Assembly: GCF_903969135.1 (NCBI RefSeq)
Contig: NZ_LR824569.1
Span: 558,001 to 622,000, forward strand
Direction: 5' to 3'
DNA: 64,000 nt
From: Chryseobacterium sp. JV274
GTDB lineage: Bacteria > Bacteroidota > Bacteroidia > Flavobacteriales > Weeksellaceae
Part shown: piece by piece, positions 26,649 through 34,664 of the stretch
Position numbering within the stretch: the first letter of the stretch is position 1
Layout of the letters: each line of letters starts with the position of its first letter
Program-made: the position numbers and the translations under genes
The notes under the pieces: model-generated
The model's database searches: none
Seen by the model: the letters and a program-made list of their open reading frames with translations, nothing else
Told to the model about the DNA's origin: nothing

Positions 26649-27017
26649 CTACTCATTTCTGTATTTTTTCCCCCAGTATCTTAGGGTTATCAGCACATCC
26701 TGAAGGCTTCTGCCTTTATCACTGATGCTGTAATGAACCCGGGGAGGCACTTCTTTATAATCTTTCCGGATGATAAGTCCTTCATCCTGCAGTTCTTTAA
26801 GCTGTTTGATCAGCATTCTTTCGGTAATGTTATGCAGCCTCCCTTTTATTTCAGAATAACGGAGTTCATCATTATCCAGCAACGAAGCCAGTATGCCCAC
26901 TTTCCATCTACCTCCGATAACTGATAAGGTATAGAACATCCCGCAGTTTTTAATAAGGTCTGTTTCGTTTAAAAAATTTGTTGAATTTTCTTTTCTCATA
27001 TACATGGGTGGGTACAT
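26649..27017 (-). CDS. HxlR family transcriptional regulator
   Basis: This 122-residue winged-helix protein of the HxlR/DUF24 group senses quinones, aldehydes or redox stress in known members. The single Cys in LIKNCGMFYTLSVIGGRWK sits where the redox Cys of YodB/HypR-type proteins lies. The wing is KDYKEVPPRVHYSISDKGRSL. Starts at 27017 or at Met7 (26999) are both possible; the shorter matches the family better, because the operator at 27012-27033 overlaps the longer start codon. It is divergent from the SDR/DoxX pair it probably controls. Confidence 0.88.
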   Translation of the reverse strand: MYPPMYMRKENSTNFLNETDLIKNCGMFYTLSVIGGRWKVGILASLLDNDELRYSEIKGRLHNITERMLIKQLKELQDEGLIIRKDYKEVPPRVHYSISDKGRSLQDVLITLRYWGKKYRNE

Positions 27018-27033
27018 ACAATTTTGTAGGTAC
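27012..27033. promoter_or_regulatory. Probable HxlR operator
   Basis: This is a 22-bp inverted repeat with half-sites GTACATACAA and TTGTAGGTAC (one mismatched pair). It lies between the divergent promoters, abutting the -33 TTG of the SDR gene and downstream of the hxlR -7 box (TACCTTTA on the minus strand, 27044-27051). The GTAC ends recall DUF24 operators. Confidence 0.65.
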
Positions 27034-27064
27034 TTGTTTATGGTAAAGGTATAAAATATTTTTG
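27034..27064 (+). promoter_or_regulatory. Promoter of the SDR-DoxX operon
   Basis: TTG at 27034-27036 and TATTTTTG at 27057-27064 (exact TAnnTTTG) are 20 bases apart; ATG at 27088. Confidence 0.7.
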
Positions 27065-27087
27065 TCTAGATATAAAACAAAATTAAA

Positions 27088-27912
27088 ATGGGACAAAAAG
27101 TATGGCTAATTACAGGTGTTTCCAAAGGATTGGGAAAAGAACTTTCAAAACAAATCCTTGATGCCGGGGATATTGTTATAGGAACTGTGCGGAATGAGGA
27201 GGATCAGCAGACCTTCGACAAGAATGTAAATGCAAAATCTTTTATTATTGATCTTGCCAAAACAGATCATATTGATTCACTTATTAAGGAGGTCATTGAA
27301 CAATACGGTCAGATTGATGTTTTGGTAAACAATGCGGGTTTCGGTGTATTTGGAATGATTGAAGAGTTTGAGGAACAGGAGATTATCAGGCAATTCAATG
27401 TCAATTTTATGTCTGTATGGAAACTTTGCCAGGCCGTCATTCCATATATGAGAAATAAGGGACAGGGAGTGATTGTGCAGCTTTCTTCAAGGGTTGGCAT
27501 TACGGCTGGTATTGGGAACGGTATTTATGCAGCCAGTAAATTTGCTCTTGAGGGAATGAGTGAATCACTTGAACAGGAAGTGAAACAATTTGGTATAAAA
27601 GTGTTGCTGGTAGAGCCTGGTGCTCTGCGTACCGATTTTTTTGGGGAATCTGTGCATTATGTCCGGAACAAATTTCCTCTATATGCAGAAAAATTAGGGA
27701 ATATAAGGATAAATACAAAAAAGATCAACGGTAATCAACCCGGTAATCCTGTTGCCGCTGCACAGGCTATCATCAGGGCTGTAAATAATGATGTTCCAAC
27801 CTTCAGGTTACCTCTTACAGCGGGTACTATCGAAACTATGAAAGCTAAAATTGCTGATTTACAGAATTGTATAGCATTAACCGAAGAGATTGCAGTAAGT
27901 GTGGATTATTAA
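27088..27912 (+). CDS. Short-chain dehydrogenase/reductase (SDR)
   Basis: This is a 274-residue classical SDR. The nucleotide-binding motif TGVSKGLG is near residue 8, NNAGFG follows at about 80, and the catalytic Ser-Tyr-Lys triad is in QLSSRVG and YAASK. The end of the protein resembles the oxidoreductases often annotated beside HxlR regulators. It is the first gene of an operon with a DoxX protein 10 bases downstream and is probably induced by the electrophile or quinone sensed by the HxlR protein. The substrate is unknown; the cofactor is probably NADP(H). Confidence 0.92.
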   Translation: MGQKVWLITGVSKGLGKELSKQILDAGDIVIGTVRNEEDQQTFDKNVNAKSFIIDLAKTDHIDSLIKEVIEQYGQIDVLVNNAGFGVFGMIEEFEEQEIIRQFNVNFMSVWKLCQAVIPYMRNKGQGVIVQLSSRVGITAGIGNGIYAASKFALEGMSESLEQEVKQFGIKVLLVEPGALRTDFFGESVHYVRNKFPLYAEKLGNIRINTKKINGNQPGNPVAAAQAIIRAVNNDVPTFRLPLTAGTIETMKAKIADLQNCIALTEEIAVSVDY

Positions 27913-27922
27913 TAGCTGAACA

Positions 27923-28315
27923 ATGAAAATAACTTTTAAAAACATTCTGTACTGGGTTTTGTACATAGGATACCTGTACATCATAGTACCATCCTCATTG
28001 TTTAAAATTTTTCAACGTCCGGCGATGATGCAAAGCATGGAATCATTAGGTTTTAACAAAACATGGACTCTTGCCATCGGAATTGCCGAAGTGATCGGAG
28101 TTGTTCTGGTGATTCTGGGACTCTACAGGTCTCAATTCAGAACTATAGGCATATTATTCCTGTTTCCCTTTGCGATTGGTGCCTTTACTACTCACATGGC
28201 ACATCAGGAGTATCATCATTATGGGCATTCACTCATCATGTGTTGTCTTTCTGCAATCCTTTTATTTTTAGACAACAGGATCAAAATAAATCTTTCCAGT
28301 ACTAAAAAATTATAA
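27923..28315 (+). CDS. DoxX family membrane protein
   Basis: This 130-residue inner-membrane protein has four hydrophobic segments, typical of DoxX/DoxD-like proteins (PSSLFKIFQRPAMMQSMESLGF, then GIAEVIGVVLVILGLY). DoxX-like proteins accompany redox enzymes and are thought to take part in quinone or thiol-stress responses. It follows the SDR by 10 bases in the HxlR-controlled operon. A paralogous DoxX gene occurs at 50212. Confidence 0.85.
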   Translation: MKITFKNILYWVLYIGYLYIIVPSSLFKIFQRPAMMQSMESLGFNKTWTLAIGIAEVIGVVLVILGLYRSQFRTIGILFLFPFAIGAFTTHMAHQEYHHYGHSLIMCCLSAILLFLDNRIKINLSSTKKL

Positions 28316-28531
28316 AGAAATAAAGCAGTCTAGAAAATGATCATTTTTTTATCATAATAAAAGTATTCAGCATAAATGAAAGCAAAATACTTTTAATAGA
28401 TATTTATTTTAATTAATTTAATATAAAATAACATTTTTCAATACTGTATAATACTGATAATGAGCGACTACTATTAATTATTTTTTCTTGTCAAAGTGAA
28501 ATAATTTATTAATTTAGCTACACAAAGTTTT
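28316..28531. other. AT-rich intergenic region with a peptide promoter
   Basis: No coding frame was found here apart from the promoter at 28488-28517 that serves the degenerate peptide reading frame following it. Confidence 0.5.
28488..28517 (+). promoter_or_regulatory. Promoter upstream of the start-less peptide
   Basis: TTG at 28488-28490 and TAATTTAG at 28510-28517 (one mismatch to TAnnTTTG) are spaced by 19 bases. It may still transcribe the relic and the BamE-like lipoprotein. Confidence 0.5.
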
Positions 28532-28690
28532 GTAAAAAAATCAGTAAACAGAAAAGTTCTTTCCAGAGAAGGATTGAAACAAATTTCAGGAAATAGATTT
28601 ATCTTCCCATGCACTTACAAATGCTGTGATGATAGCTCATTACCACGATGTTCCGATTTTCAATGTCCCGCAGTAGTACAGCCTAAATAA
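28532..28690 (+). pseudogene. Start-less paralog of the Cys-rich leader peptide at 31813
   Basis: The frame reads KKSVNRKVLSREGLKQISGN followed by a Cys-rich core (CTYKCC, LPRCSDFQC, PAVVQPK) and a stop at 28688. It aligns over its length with the intact peptide at 31813-31983: the leader KKSxNRKVLSREyLKxxxGN and the core C-x-Y-x-C-C-x4-I/L-P-R-C-x4-C-P-A-V-V. Where the paralog has ATG, this copy has GTA, and no ATG, GTG or TTG start exists before the leader. The last cysteine is also replaced by Gln. It looks like a gene silenced by start-codon loss, though a sequencing error or an unusual start is possible. It ends 6 bases before the lipoprotein gene. Confidence 0.65.
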
Positions 28691-28696
28691 TTCAAT

Positions 28697-29026
28697 ATGA
28701 ATGTTTTAAAGTTTAAATTATTAGCATTAATTATAACAGGTATAATGTTAATTTCCTGCTCTTCAAGAAGTAAATTCACCTCTGAATCATTGAGCATTGG
28801 AATGACAAAAGAACAGGTTATATCAAAATTTGGAAAACCCTATAAATCTTCATTTACAGAAAATAAAGAAGCCGGAGAAATTAAAGAATCTTTATACTAT
28901 AGAGAAAGTTTAAATATGGGAAATAGATCAATAACAAATATTTTAACTTTTAAAGGTGGAAAATTGGTTTCTCTTGAACAAGGGCAGGAATCTGAAAACA
29001 ATTCTCCGGTTATAATTCATCCCTAA
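28697..29026 (+). CDS. SmpA/OmlA (BamE-like) lipoprotein
   Basis: This is a 109-residue lipoprotein. The signal peptide ends in a lipobox LISC (Cys at about residue 21). The body contains the BamE-like signature SIGMTKEQVISKFGKPYKS and a beta-rich C terminus, as in small outer-membrane assembly lipoproteins. The BamE assignment is by motif only; many such proteins are not BAM members. It begins 6 bases after the degenerate peptide frame and may use its promoter. The neighbouring outer-membrane receptor is convergent. Confidence 0.75.
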   Translation: MNVLKFKLLALIITGIMLISCSSRSKFTSESLSIGMTKEQVISKFGKPYKSSFTENKEAGEIKESLYYRESLNMGNRSITNILTFKGGKLVSLEQGQESENNSPVIIHP

Positions 29027-29107
29027 TCAAATGCTTACTGTAAAAAGAAAATTGAGTAGCAACTCTCATCAAATCTGAATTACATTTAGATTAACATAAC
29101 AATTTTA

Positions 29108-31336
29108 TTATTTTGTTCTGTTTTTGATTTCATCAGAAGCATTATTGAAATCACGTATTTTTTCAATTTTTTTGTTTCCGAAGTTATAAGAGATAGAAAT
29201 ATTTAATTGACGTGGATAGTTATAAATATTGATATAATTGTAGTTTCCGTTTTGTTGCGGATCATTAATTATAACCCTATTGGTATTTAAAACATCATAA
29301 ACAGTGGCTGCAAAGGTCCAGTCATTCCATATTTTTTTGAGCCCTATTTCCAAACTGCCGAGAGGCCTTAACTGGCCCAGTTCTATCTGGTAATTGCCAA
29401 CGTACCAATAGTTAATACTGGCAAACCATGTTTTAGCCTGATCAAGTCTTATATTATTATTAGTTGAAATTGTTATTCCATTTGATTTTCTGGAATTAAT
29501 ATATGCCGGAAACTTTTCACCTGTTAACGGATCCGTATCAATACTTCCATCATTAATATTATGCTGTAAACCAATACTTACATTGGTATTCCAATACTGT
29601 TTAAAAAATGATTTCTGGAAACCGATTGTAAAATTGAATTCTTGACGGTTGCCAAAATTGGTTCTTATATACCTTAATACATTTACATGGCTGCCGTTAT
29701 TTTCAATTATTCCCTGCAAAGGTATTTGCAGGATAACATCTTTATAATATTTATGACCGACAATGAAAAAATATGAATTTTTGAACATATAATTAAGTTC
29801 CTGGGAATAAACTGCGGAAGCTTTCATAAACGGATTATTCTGAACATAATTGGTTTCCGTTAAATAAGTTCTTACAGGGTTTACTTCCCAAAATGAAGGT
29901 CTTTTCATACGGCCTGAAAAAGAATATGAAAGATTATGATCTTTATTGATAGAGTAGTTCAGGTTTAGGTAAGGTAAAATATTATGATAGTTTCTCGTAA
30001 GATTTTTTAAGTTATCATCCTGAGCATTATAAGAGTTTCCTTTATTTTGTGTTAATTCATAACGGATTCCGGCTTTTGCAGAGATTTTATCGTTTACTTT
30101 TTTTTCAACAGTCAAATATCCTCCGTAAATATTCTCCAGATAAAAAAAATGATTTGGATTTCTAACTGCTACACCGGTAGCCAATTGATATAGACTTGTT
30201 TCTGTATCATTATCTGTTTTCGTATAGCTGTAATTTCCTCCAAAAGACAGTGTGAAATCATTTTTAAATTTCTTATAATAATCTACCGTTACAGAAAAAC
30301 TGTTAATAATCTGTGGTGTTTCCTGAATAATCTGGCTTATATCTTCTCCCATATTTCCATTGGAATCTGATGCTGATGTCGTATTGAGGCCATTCTGTTT
30401 TTTTCTGAAGTTTAGATAGGCTGCATTTAGATTTAATTTACTGCCGATAGAATCCGTTTTTAATTCATAGTTTAAATTGACAGAATTATTATAAGATTGA
30501 GCGTTTTCATGATTTATGCTTCGGTTGTAAGAAGTTTTCCAGACGGTATCATTTAATACATTTACAGTGTTAAATAAATTGGTAACAGAAGTAAAATTTT
30601 TGTTATACCAGTTGTTATAGCTCAATGCAATGCTGCTTTTGTCATTTAAAGCATAATCTATATTCAGATATCCTCCATAGTCCTTGTTCGGAATAGATAC
30701 GGTTCCTTCCGAACGATTTGAAGCTATATTGCTGCCATTTTCCAATATATAATACTGCCGTTTGGTGTTTTCACTACTATTAAAACTTGAATTAATTCCG
30801 AGATTATTTTTTCTGTAATTGATAGAAAATCCCATTCCCGGATTGTTATAATATCCCTGATTATTGCTCATTCTTAAGCTTCCGTTCAAGCCATTTTCTG
30901 TTATCTTTTTTAGAATAATATTAATAACCCCATCTGAAGATTCAACTTGAAATTCGCTGCCGGGCATCGTAATAATCTCTATTTTCTGTATGCTTTCAGA
31001 TGGCATACTTTTTAAAAAGGCTGCCAGAGCATCAGCATCCATTTGATTTTTTTTACCATTGATATATATTACAGCATTTGATTTTCCGGCAATCCGTAAA
31101 GTTTTATCATCCATTGATGAAATCAGGGGAGTTTCTTTTAAAAGACTAAAGACCGTAGTCCCTTTTGCTGCCGGGGAAGCTCCTACATCATATATAAACC
31201 GGTCATTTTTTCTCTGGAATTTATTTTTTTTCAGTACAATTTCATTTATTTTCTTTGTTGCTACTGTATCTTTTTTTTCTTGTGCAGTTACAATTGTTCC
31301 GCTCAGTACAATGATTAAATGGATCAGACGTTTCAT
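29108..31336 (-). CDS. TonB-dependent-receptor-like outer-membrane beta-barrel protein
   Basis: This is a 742-residue outer-membrane protein with a signal peptide ending at VTAQ (residues 1-18). Residues about 45-140 are a plug-like domain (GTTVFSLLKETPLISSMDDKTLRIAGKSNAVIYINGK, then IEIITMPGSEFQVESSDGVINIILKK), and about 150-720 form a large barrel of the OMP_b-brl_3 type. It lacks the N-terminal carboxypeptidase-like repeat of SusC proteins and no SusD follows, so it is not a classical glycan receptor. Peptides or siderophores are possible ligands. It lies downstream of two Cys-rich leader peptide genes but beyond a terminator. Confidence 0.85.
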   Translation of the reverse strand: MKRLIHLIIVLSGTIVTAQEKKDTVATKKINEIVLKKNKFQRKNDRFIYDVGASPAAKGTTVFSLLKETPLISSMDDKTLRIAGKSNAVIYINGKKNQMDADALAAFLKSMPSESIQKIEIITMPGSEFQVESSDGVINIILKKITENGLNGSLRMSNNQGYYNNPGMGFSINYRKNNLGINSSFNSSENTKRQYYILENGSNIASNRSEGTVSIPNKDYGGYLNIDYALNDKSSIALSYNNWYNKNFTSVTNLFNTVNVLNDTVWKTSYNRSINHENAQSYNNSVNLNYELKTDSIGSKLNLNAAYLNFRKKQNGLNTTSASDSNGNMGEDISQIIQETPQIINSFSVTVDYYKKFKNDFTLSFGGNYSYTKTDNDTETSLYQLATGVAVRNPNHFFYLENIYGGYLTVEKKVNDKISAKAGIRYELTQNKGNSYNAQDDNLKNLTRNYHNILPYLNLNYSINKDHNLSYSFSGRMKRPSFWEVNPVRTYLTETNYVQNNPFMKASAVYSQELNYMFKNSYFFIVGHKYYKDVILQIPLQGIIENNGSHVNVLRYIRTNFGNRQEFNFTIGFQKSFFKQYWNTNVSIGLQHNINDGSIDTDPLTGEKFPAYINSRKSNGITISTNNNIRLDQAKTWFASINYWYVGNYQIELGQLRPLGSLEIGLKKIWNDWTFAATVYDVLNTNRVIINDPQQNGNYNYINIYNYPRQLNISISYNFGNKKIEKIRDFNNASDEIKNRTK

Positions 31337-31558
31337 ATATTTATGTTTTTTATTTTATGCATTACAATGTAGCTTGTTATGCAATATACATGTATACAAT
31401 TCATGAATTAATCATGAATCTATTTAAATAAGACATTCGAGATATCACAAGTATTACATCGCGAGCCAAATAGTACTGCAGATGTCCTGAATTATAATGA
31501 GAAAAGCTATAAACAGAAACCCACTCAATAGAGCTATATGCAGAATGTGTATATATAA

Positions 31559-31593
31559 TCAGCCCGGATAGATTATTTGTTTATCCGGGCTGA
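31559..31593 (-). terminator. Terminator of the leader-peptide pair
   Basis: A perfect 12-bp stem TCAGCCCGGATA / TATCCGGGCTGA with an 11-base loop lies 27 bases after the stop of the 53-residue peptide. The T-tract on the minus strand is poor, so efficiency is uncertain. Confidence 0.7.
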
Positions 31594-31619
31594 CTGAAGT
31601 TTAAATAAAAATTAAATCC

Positions 31620-31781
31620 TTAAGCAGGACAGATAGGATATCCTCCGTTTGGACATTTTAATGTACAGTCTCTTATCACATAACTACCATTGGAAAGTCT
31701 GCAGACTCCTTGTACATTACCTCCGGCAATGCTTTTCAATTGTTCTCTGGAAAGGCTTTTTTGGTTTTTTAAATTTTTCAT
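31620..31781 (-). CDS. Cys-rich leader peptide (53 residues)
   Basis: The frame runs from ATG (complement of 31779-31781) to TAA at 31620. The leader MKNLKNQKSLSREQLKSIAGG ends in a textbook double glycine at residues 20-21, followed by a 32-residue core with four cysteines (positions 27, 39, 43, 51). This is the layout of exported class II bacteriocin-like or RiPP precursors cleaved after GG. It lies 31 bases downstream of the related 56-residue gene on the same strand and is followed by a hairpin terminator. No peptidase-containing transporter is nearby, so processing in trans is inferred. Function unknown. Confidence 0.8.
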   Translation of the reverse strand: MKNLKNQKSLSREQLKSIAGGNVQGVCRLSNGSYVIRDCTLKCPNGGYPICPA

Positions 31782-31812
31782 TGTAATATTTTTTGGTTAA
31801 GAAATATGTTAA

Positions 31813-31983
31813 TTATTGTGGACATACCACTGCTGGGCATGCACTAAGGCTTGGGCACCGGGGGATCCCGGCAGGAGGGCAGCATTCATATGAACATTCT
31901 TTGATAGTGATATTCATTCCATTGCCCATTACATTTTTTAAATACTCTCTTGAGAGCACCTTTCTGTTTTCTGATTTTTTCAT
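31813..31983 (-). CDS. Cys-rich leader peptide (56 residues)
   Basis: The frame runs from ATG (complement of 31981-31983) to TAA at 31813. The leader is MKKSENRKVLSREYLKNVMGNG and the core holds six cysteines (30, 34, 35, 43, 49, 54) with a C-x-Y-x-C-C motif and proline-rich spacing. The leader shares the LSREzLK signature with its 53-residue neighbour, and the whole peptide is homologous to the start-less copy at 28532. Six cysteines suggest three disulfides or thioether crosslinks, but no modifying enzyme is visible. The gene is probably the first of a two-peptide transcript. Confidence 0.8.
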   Translation of the reverse strand: MKKSENRKVLSREYLKNVMGNGMNITIKECSYECCPPAGIPRCPSLSACPAVVCPQ

Positions 31984-32202
31984 TTTTAAAATTTTAGATT
32001 AGTTATAATTTATATGATTTATGAATAATTACTTATTTTTTCTATCATGTATTTTGATCTTTTTTGGAGATTTGATTCGAACGGATAATCATTACCGTTG
32101 GAGTAAAGATCATATTATAATTGATTAATAATGCTTTATTTTTTAAAGAATAAAGGCCGAAAAACCTTTGAATCAAATTTTTTACTACCAGATTGATAAA
32201 GA

Positions 32203-33342
32203 TTAGAACAATAAGTTGAAAGTCTCTTTTGCATTAAGTAATGCAACTACTTTTGGAGACCATGTGTTGAGAAGTATGCATACCGTTACTTTTTGCTTTG
32301 GGAAATAATAGGATTTACCGCCAAAGCCGAATACGTGTCCGTCATGGCCCAGGGCCACTCCCTGGTTGGTATCCAGTTTCATTAATCCCAATCCATATTG
32401 TTTATTGTATTTTAAGTCTGGTTCCAGGCGATCAGGATCATTATCTACAAAAGTCTGAAGCTGCTGCATTGAAGTAGGAGAAAGTATTTTATTCGTTAAC
32501 AGGGTCTCCAAAAATTGAGCTACATCAGAAGATGTTGAAATCATTCCACCGTCAATTGCTCCTTCACCACCGATTCCGTTATTATCTATATGCGTTACTT
32601 CAGTCAATGCCTCATTAGCGGTTTCAGCATAATAGGATCGGGTGAGCTGATCGGGGAGCAGAGTGCTTGCTATTGTGTTTTTCAGCCCCAGGGGGTTGAT
32701 TATTTTCTCGGTAATTACCTGATAGGAAGGTTTTCCCGTTACTTTTTTTATAACCAGGGAAAGCAGAAGATAATTGGAATTACTATAATATCCCTTTCCA
32801 ACCGGATCGTCGGCAGGTTTATCATAGATCAGCTGAAGAGTCTGCTCTGCGGAATAATTGACAATACTCCCGTCAAAAACACCGGGGGCGATATCCTGTA
32901 AATAATTCCGGATTCCCGCTCTGTGATTAAGGCACTGCTCAATCGTTACCTCATTGGCATTGGCAATACGATCTGTAATAGTGTAAGGAAGATATTTATT
33001 GATTTTATCCTTGATATTCAGGAGACCTTCTTCCTGCAATTTCAGAATAGTTGTGGAGGCAAACATTTTCGTCATACTTCCGATGCGGAGCCTGTTATTA
33101 GCAGACATCCTGATACCTTTTTCCCTGTCGGCTAGTCCGCCTGAACCGCTCCATATTCCTTCAGGAGAAATGACTGTAATGTTAACGCCCACAGCACCGG
33201 CCGCTATAAACTGATCAACGATACGCTGATATTTTTTTGCATTCGGATGCTCGGCAGGTACATTAATAGATTGATCATCCCTGCAGGAATTCATTGCAGC
33301 AAAAGCAGCAGTTAGAAATGTTAGAAACCATAGTTTTTTCAT
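32203..33342 (-). CDS. Class C beta-lactamase-like serine hydrolase, lipoprotein (S12)
   Basis: This is a 379-residue serine hydrolase with a probable lipobox (FAAMNSC, Cys20), so it is likely anchored in the envelope. The penicillin-binding fold motifs are Ser89-x-x-Lys92 (GSMTK), Tyr186-Ser-Asn188 (YYSNSN) and the third motif region GHDGHVFGFGG, in which an HxG replaces KTG. This fits S12 D-Ala-D-Ala carboxypeptidases, D-aminopeptidases and esterases better than true AmpC. It lies 56 bases behind a DmpA-type aminopeptidase on the same strand, suggesting joint use on D- or beta-peptides. Confidence 0.88.
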   Translation of the reverse strand: MKKLWFLTFLTAAFAAMNSCRDDQSINVPAEHPNAKKYQRIVDQFIAAGAVGVNITVISPEGIWSGSGGLADREKGIRMSANNRLRIGSMTKMFASTTILKLQEEGLLNIKDKINKYLPYTITDRIANANEVTIEQCLNHRAGIRNYLQDIAPGVFDGSIVNYSAEQTLQLIYDKPADDPVGKGYYSNSNYLLLSLVIKKVTGKPSYQVITEKIINPLGLKNTIASTLLPDQLTRSYYAETANEALTEVTHIDNNGIGGEGAIDGGMISTSSDVAQFLETLLTNKILSPTSMQQLQTFVDNDPDRLEPDLKYNKQYGLGLMKLDTNQGVALGHDGHVFGFGGKSYYFPKQKVTVCILLNTWSPKVVALLNAKETFNLLF

Positions 33343-33398
33343 AGAAAAATTTTAATGAATTAGTATTAAATTAAACTGAAGCAGATAAATTTTTCTTC

Positions 33399-34562
33399 TT
33401 ATGGTATTCTTTTATATTTTCTTAAGATATCGATCACAGGCTGATGGGGAAGGGCATACGATTTATTTCCATTGACACCTTCCATTGTTTCGGCGGCGAT
33501 CATGGCATTAATGATAGATTCTTCGACGGCTTGTACAGTTGCATCAAATAGAGGATCTATCAGATCATTGGGAAGCACCTTCACTGTGGAAAAATCTTTC
33601 CTCTGGAAAGCTGTGGGATTGGCTGTTGAAAAAGCAATGAAAATGTCCCCTGAACTGTTCATTCCATAGCCGCCTACATTCCCGATTCCCAAAGGAACTC
33701 TTGATGCAATACGTTTTAATTGATGGGGTAATAACGGCGCATCGGTTGCAATGACCACAATAATGGAACCGTCACCTTCCTGCCGGTAAGACTGTGAAGG
33801 CAGTTTTAATTCGCTGCCCACTGTATGCTCCAGTTCTTTTCCTACAGGTACACCTGCGATCTTCAGGGATTCTTTTCTCCCAAAATTAGCCTGTACCAGA
33901 GCACCAACGGTATAAATAGAATCTCCGGTTTTCACAATCCTTGATGCCGTTCCGGTTCCGCCTTTAAAACCAAGGCACATCATTCCGGTTCCTCCGCCAA
34001 CATTTCCTTCCTGGATTTTACCAGATTTCGCACTATTTAACGCCTCGTAAACATTACTTTCTTTTACCTGAAAACCATAGATGTCGTTTAAAAAACCATC
34101 ATACGTTTCAGCCACTACAGGATAAGTGTACCACCAATCTTCTTTATACCAATGTTCCTTCACAAACCATTTGAGAACTGCATCTCTCACTACTCCCACA
34201 CTATTGGTATTGGTAATCATGATAGGGGTTTCTAAAAAACCGGATTCCGTTACCCAGGTAGTACCTGTCATTTCGCCATTCCCGTTCAGTGAGTACCAGT
34301 TGGCAAAAACAGGATTATTATTCCGGCCCCTTGGTAAAATAGCTGTAACTCCTGTCCGGACAGGTCCTTTCCCGATTGTATTTTTACCTTTTCCCGAAAT
34401 AATTGTACTATAGCCTACCTCAACTCCCTTTACGTCTGTTATAGAATTAAATGTGCCAGCGGTTCCGCTAAATGGAATTCCTATATCCCTGGCCCGTAAT
34501 TTCTGTCCAAATGTTAAACTTTGCATATATATTAGTAAAAAAGAGAATATTATATTTTTCAT
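33399..34562 (-). CDS. P1 family (DmpA/BapA-type) aminopeptidase
   Basis: This 387-residue enzyme of the self-processing DmpA family cleaves N-terminal D- or beta-amino acids from peptides. A signal peptide ends at TFGQ (residue 20), so it is exported. Family motifs are visible: the N-terminal GVEVGYSTI region, EGNVGGGTGMMC...KGGTGTASR, and the nucleophile region GNVGGYGMNSSGD, where autocleavage before Ser would free the catalytic serine. Length is normal. It is the first gene of a pair with the S12 serine hydrolase. Confidence 0.9.
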   Translation of the reverse strand: MKNIIFSFLLIYMQSLTFGQKLRARDIGIPFSGTAGTFNSITDVKGVEVGYSTIISGKGKNTIGKGPVRTGVTAILPRGRNNNPVFANWYSLNGNGEMTGTTWVTESGFLETPIMITNTNSVGVVRDAVLKWFVKEHWYKEDWWYTYPVVAETYDGFLNDIYGFQVKESNVYEALNSAKSGKIQEGNVGGGTGMMCLGFKGGTGTASRIVKTGDSIYTVGALVQANFGRKESLKIAGVPVGKELEHTVGSELKLPSQSYRQEGDGSIIVVIATDAPLLPHQLKRIASRVPLGIGNVGGYGMNSSGDIFIAFSTANPTAFQRKDFSTVKVLPNDLIDPLFDATVQAVEESIINAMIAAETMEGVNGNKSYALPHQPVIDILRKYKRIP

Positions 34563-34664
34563 AATTATCAGTTATAGAAGGCGATCAGGCAGCATGAAAT
34601 ACCTTTGAAAACTTCTATATTAAAATTAAATTATTGATTTTTAGTTTATTCGTGTGATGATTAT

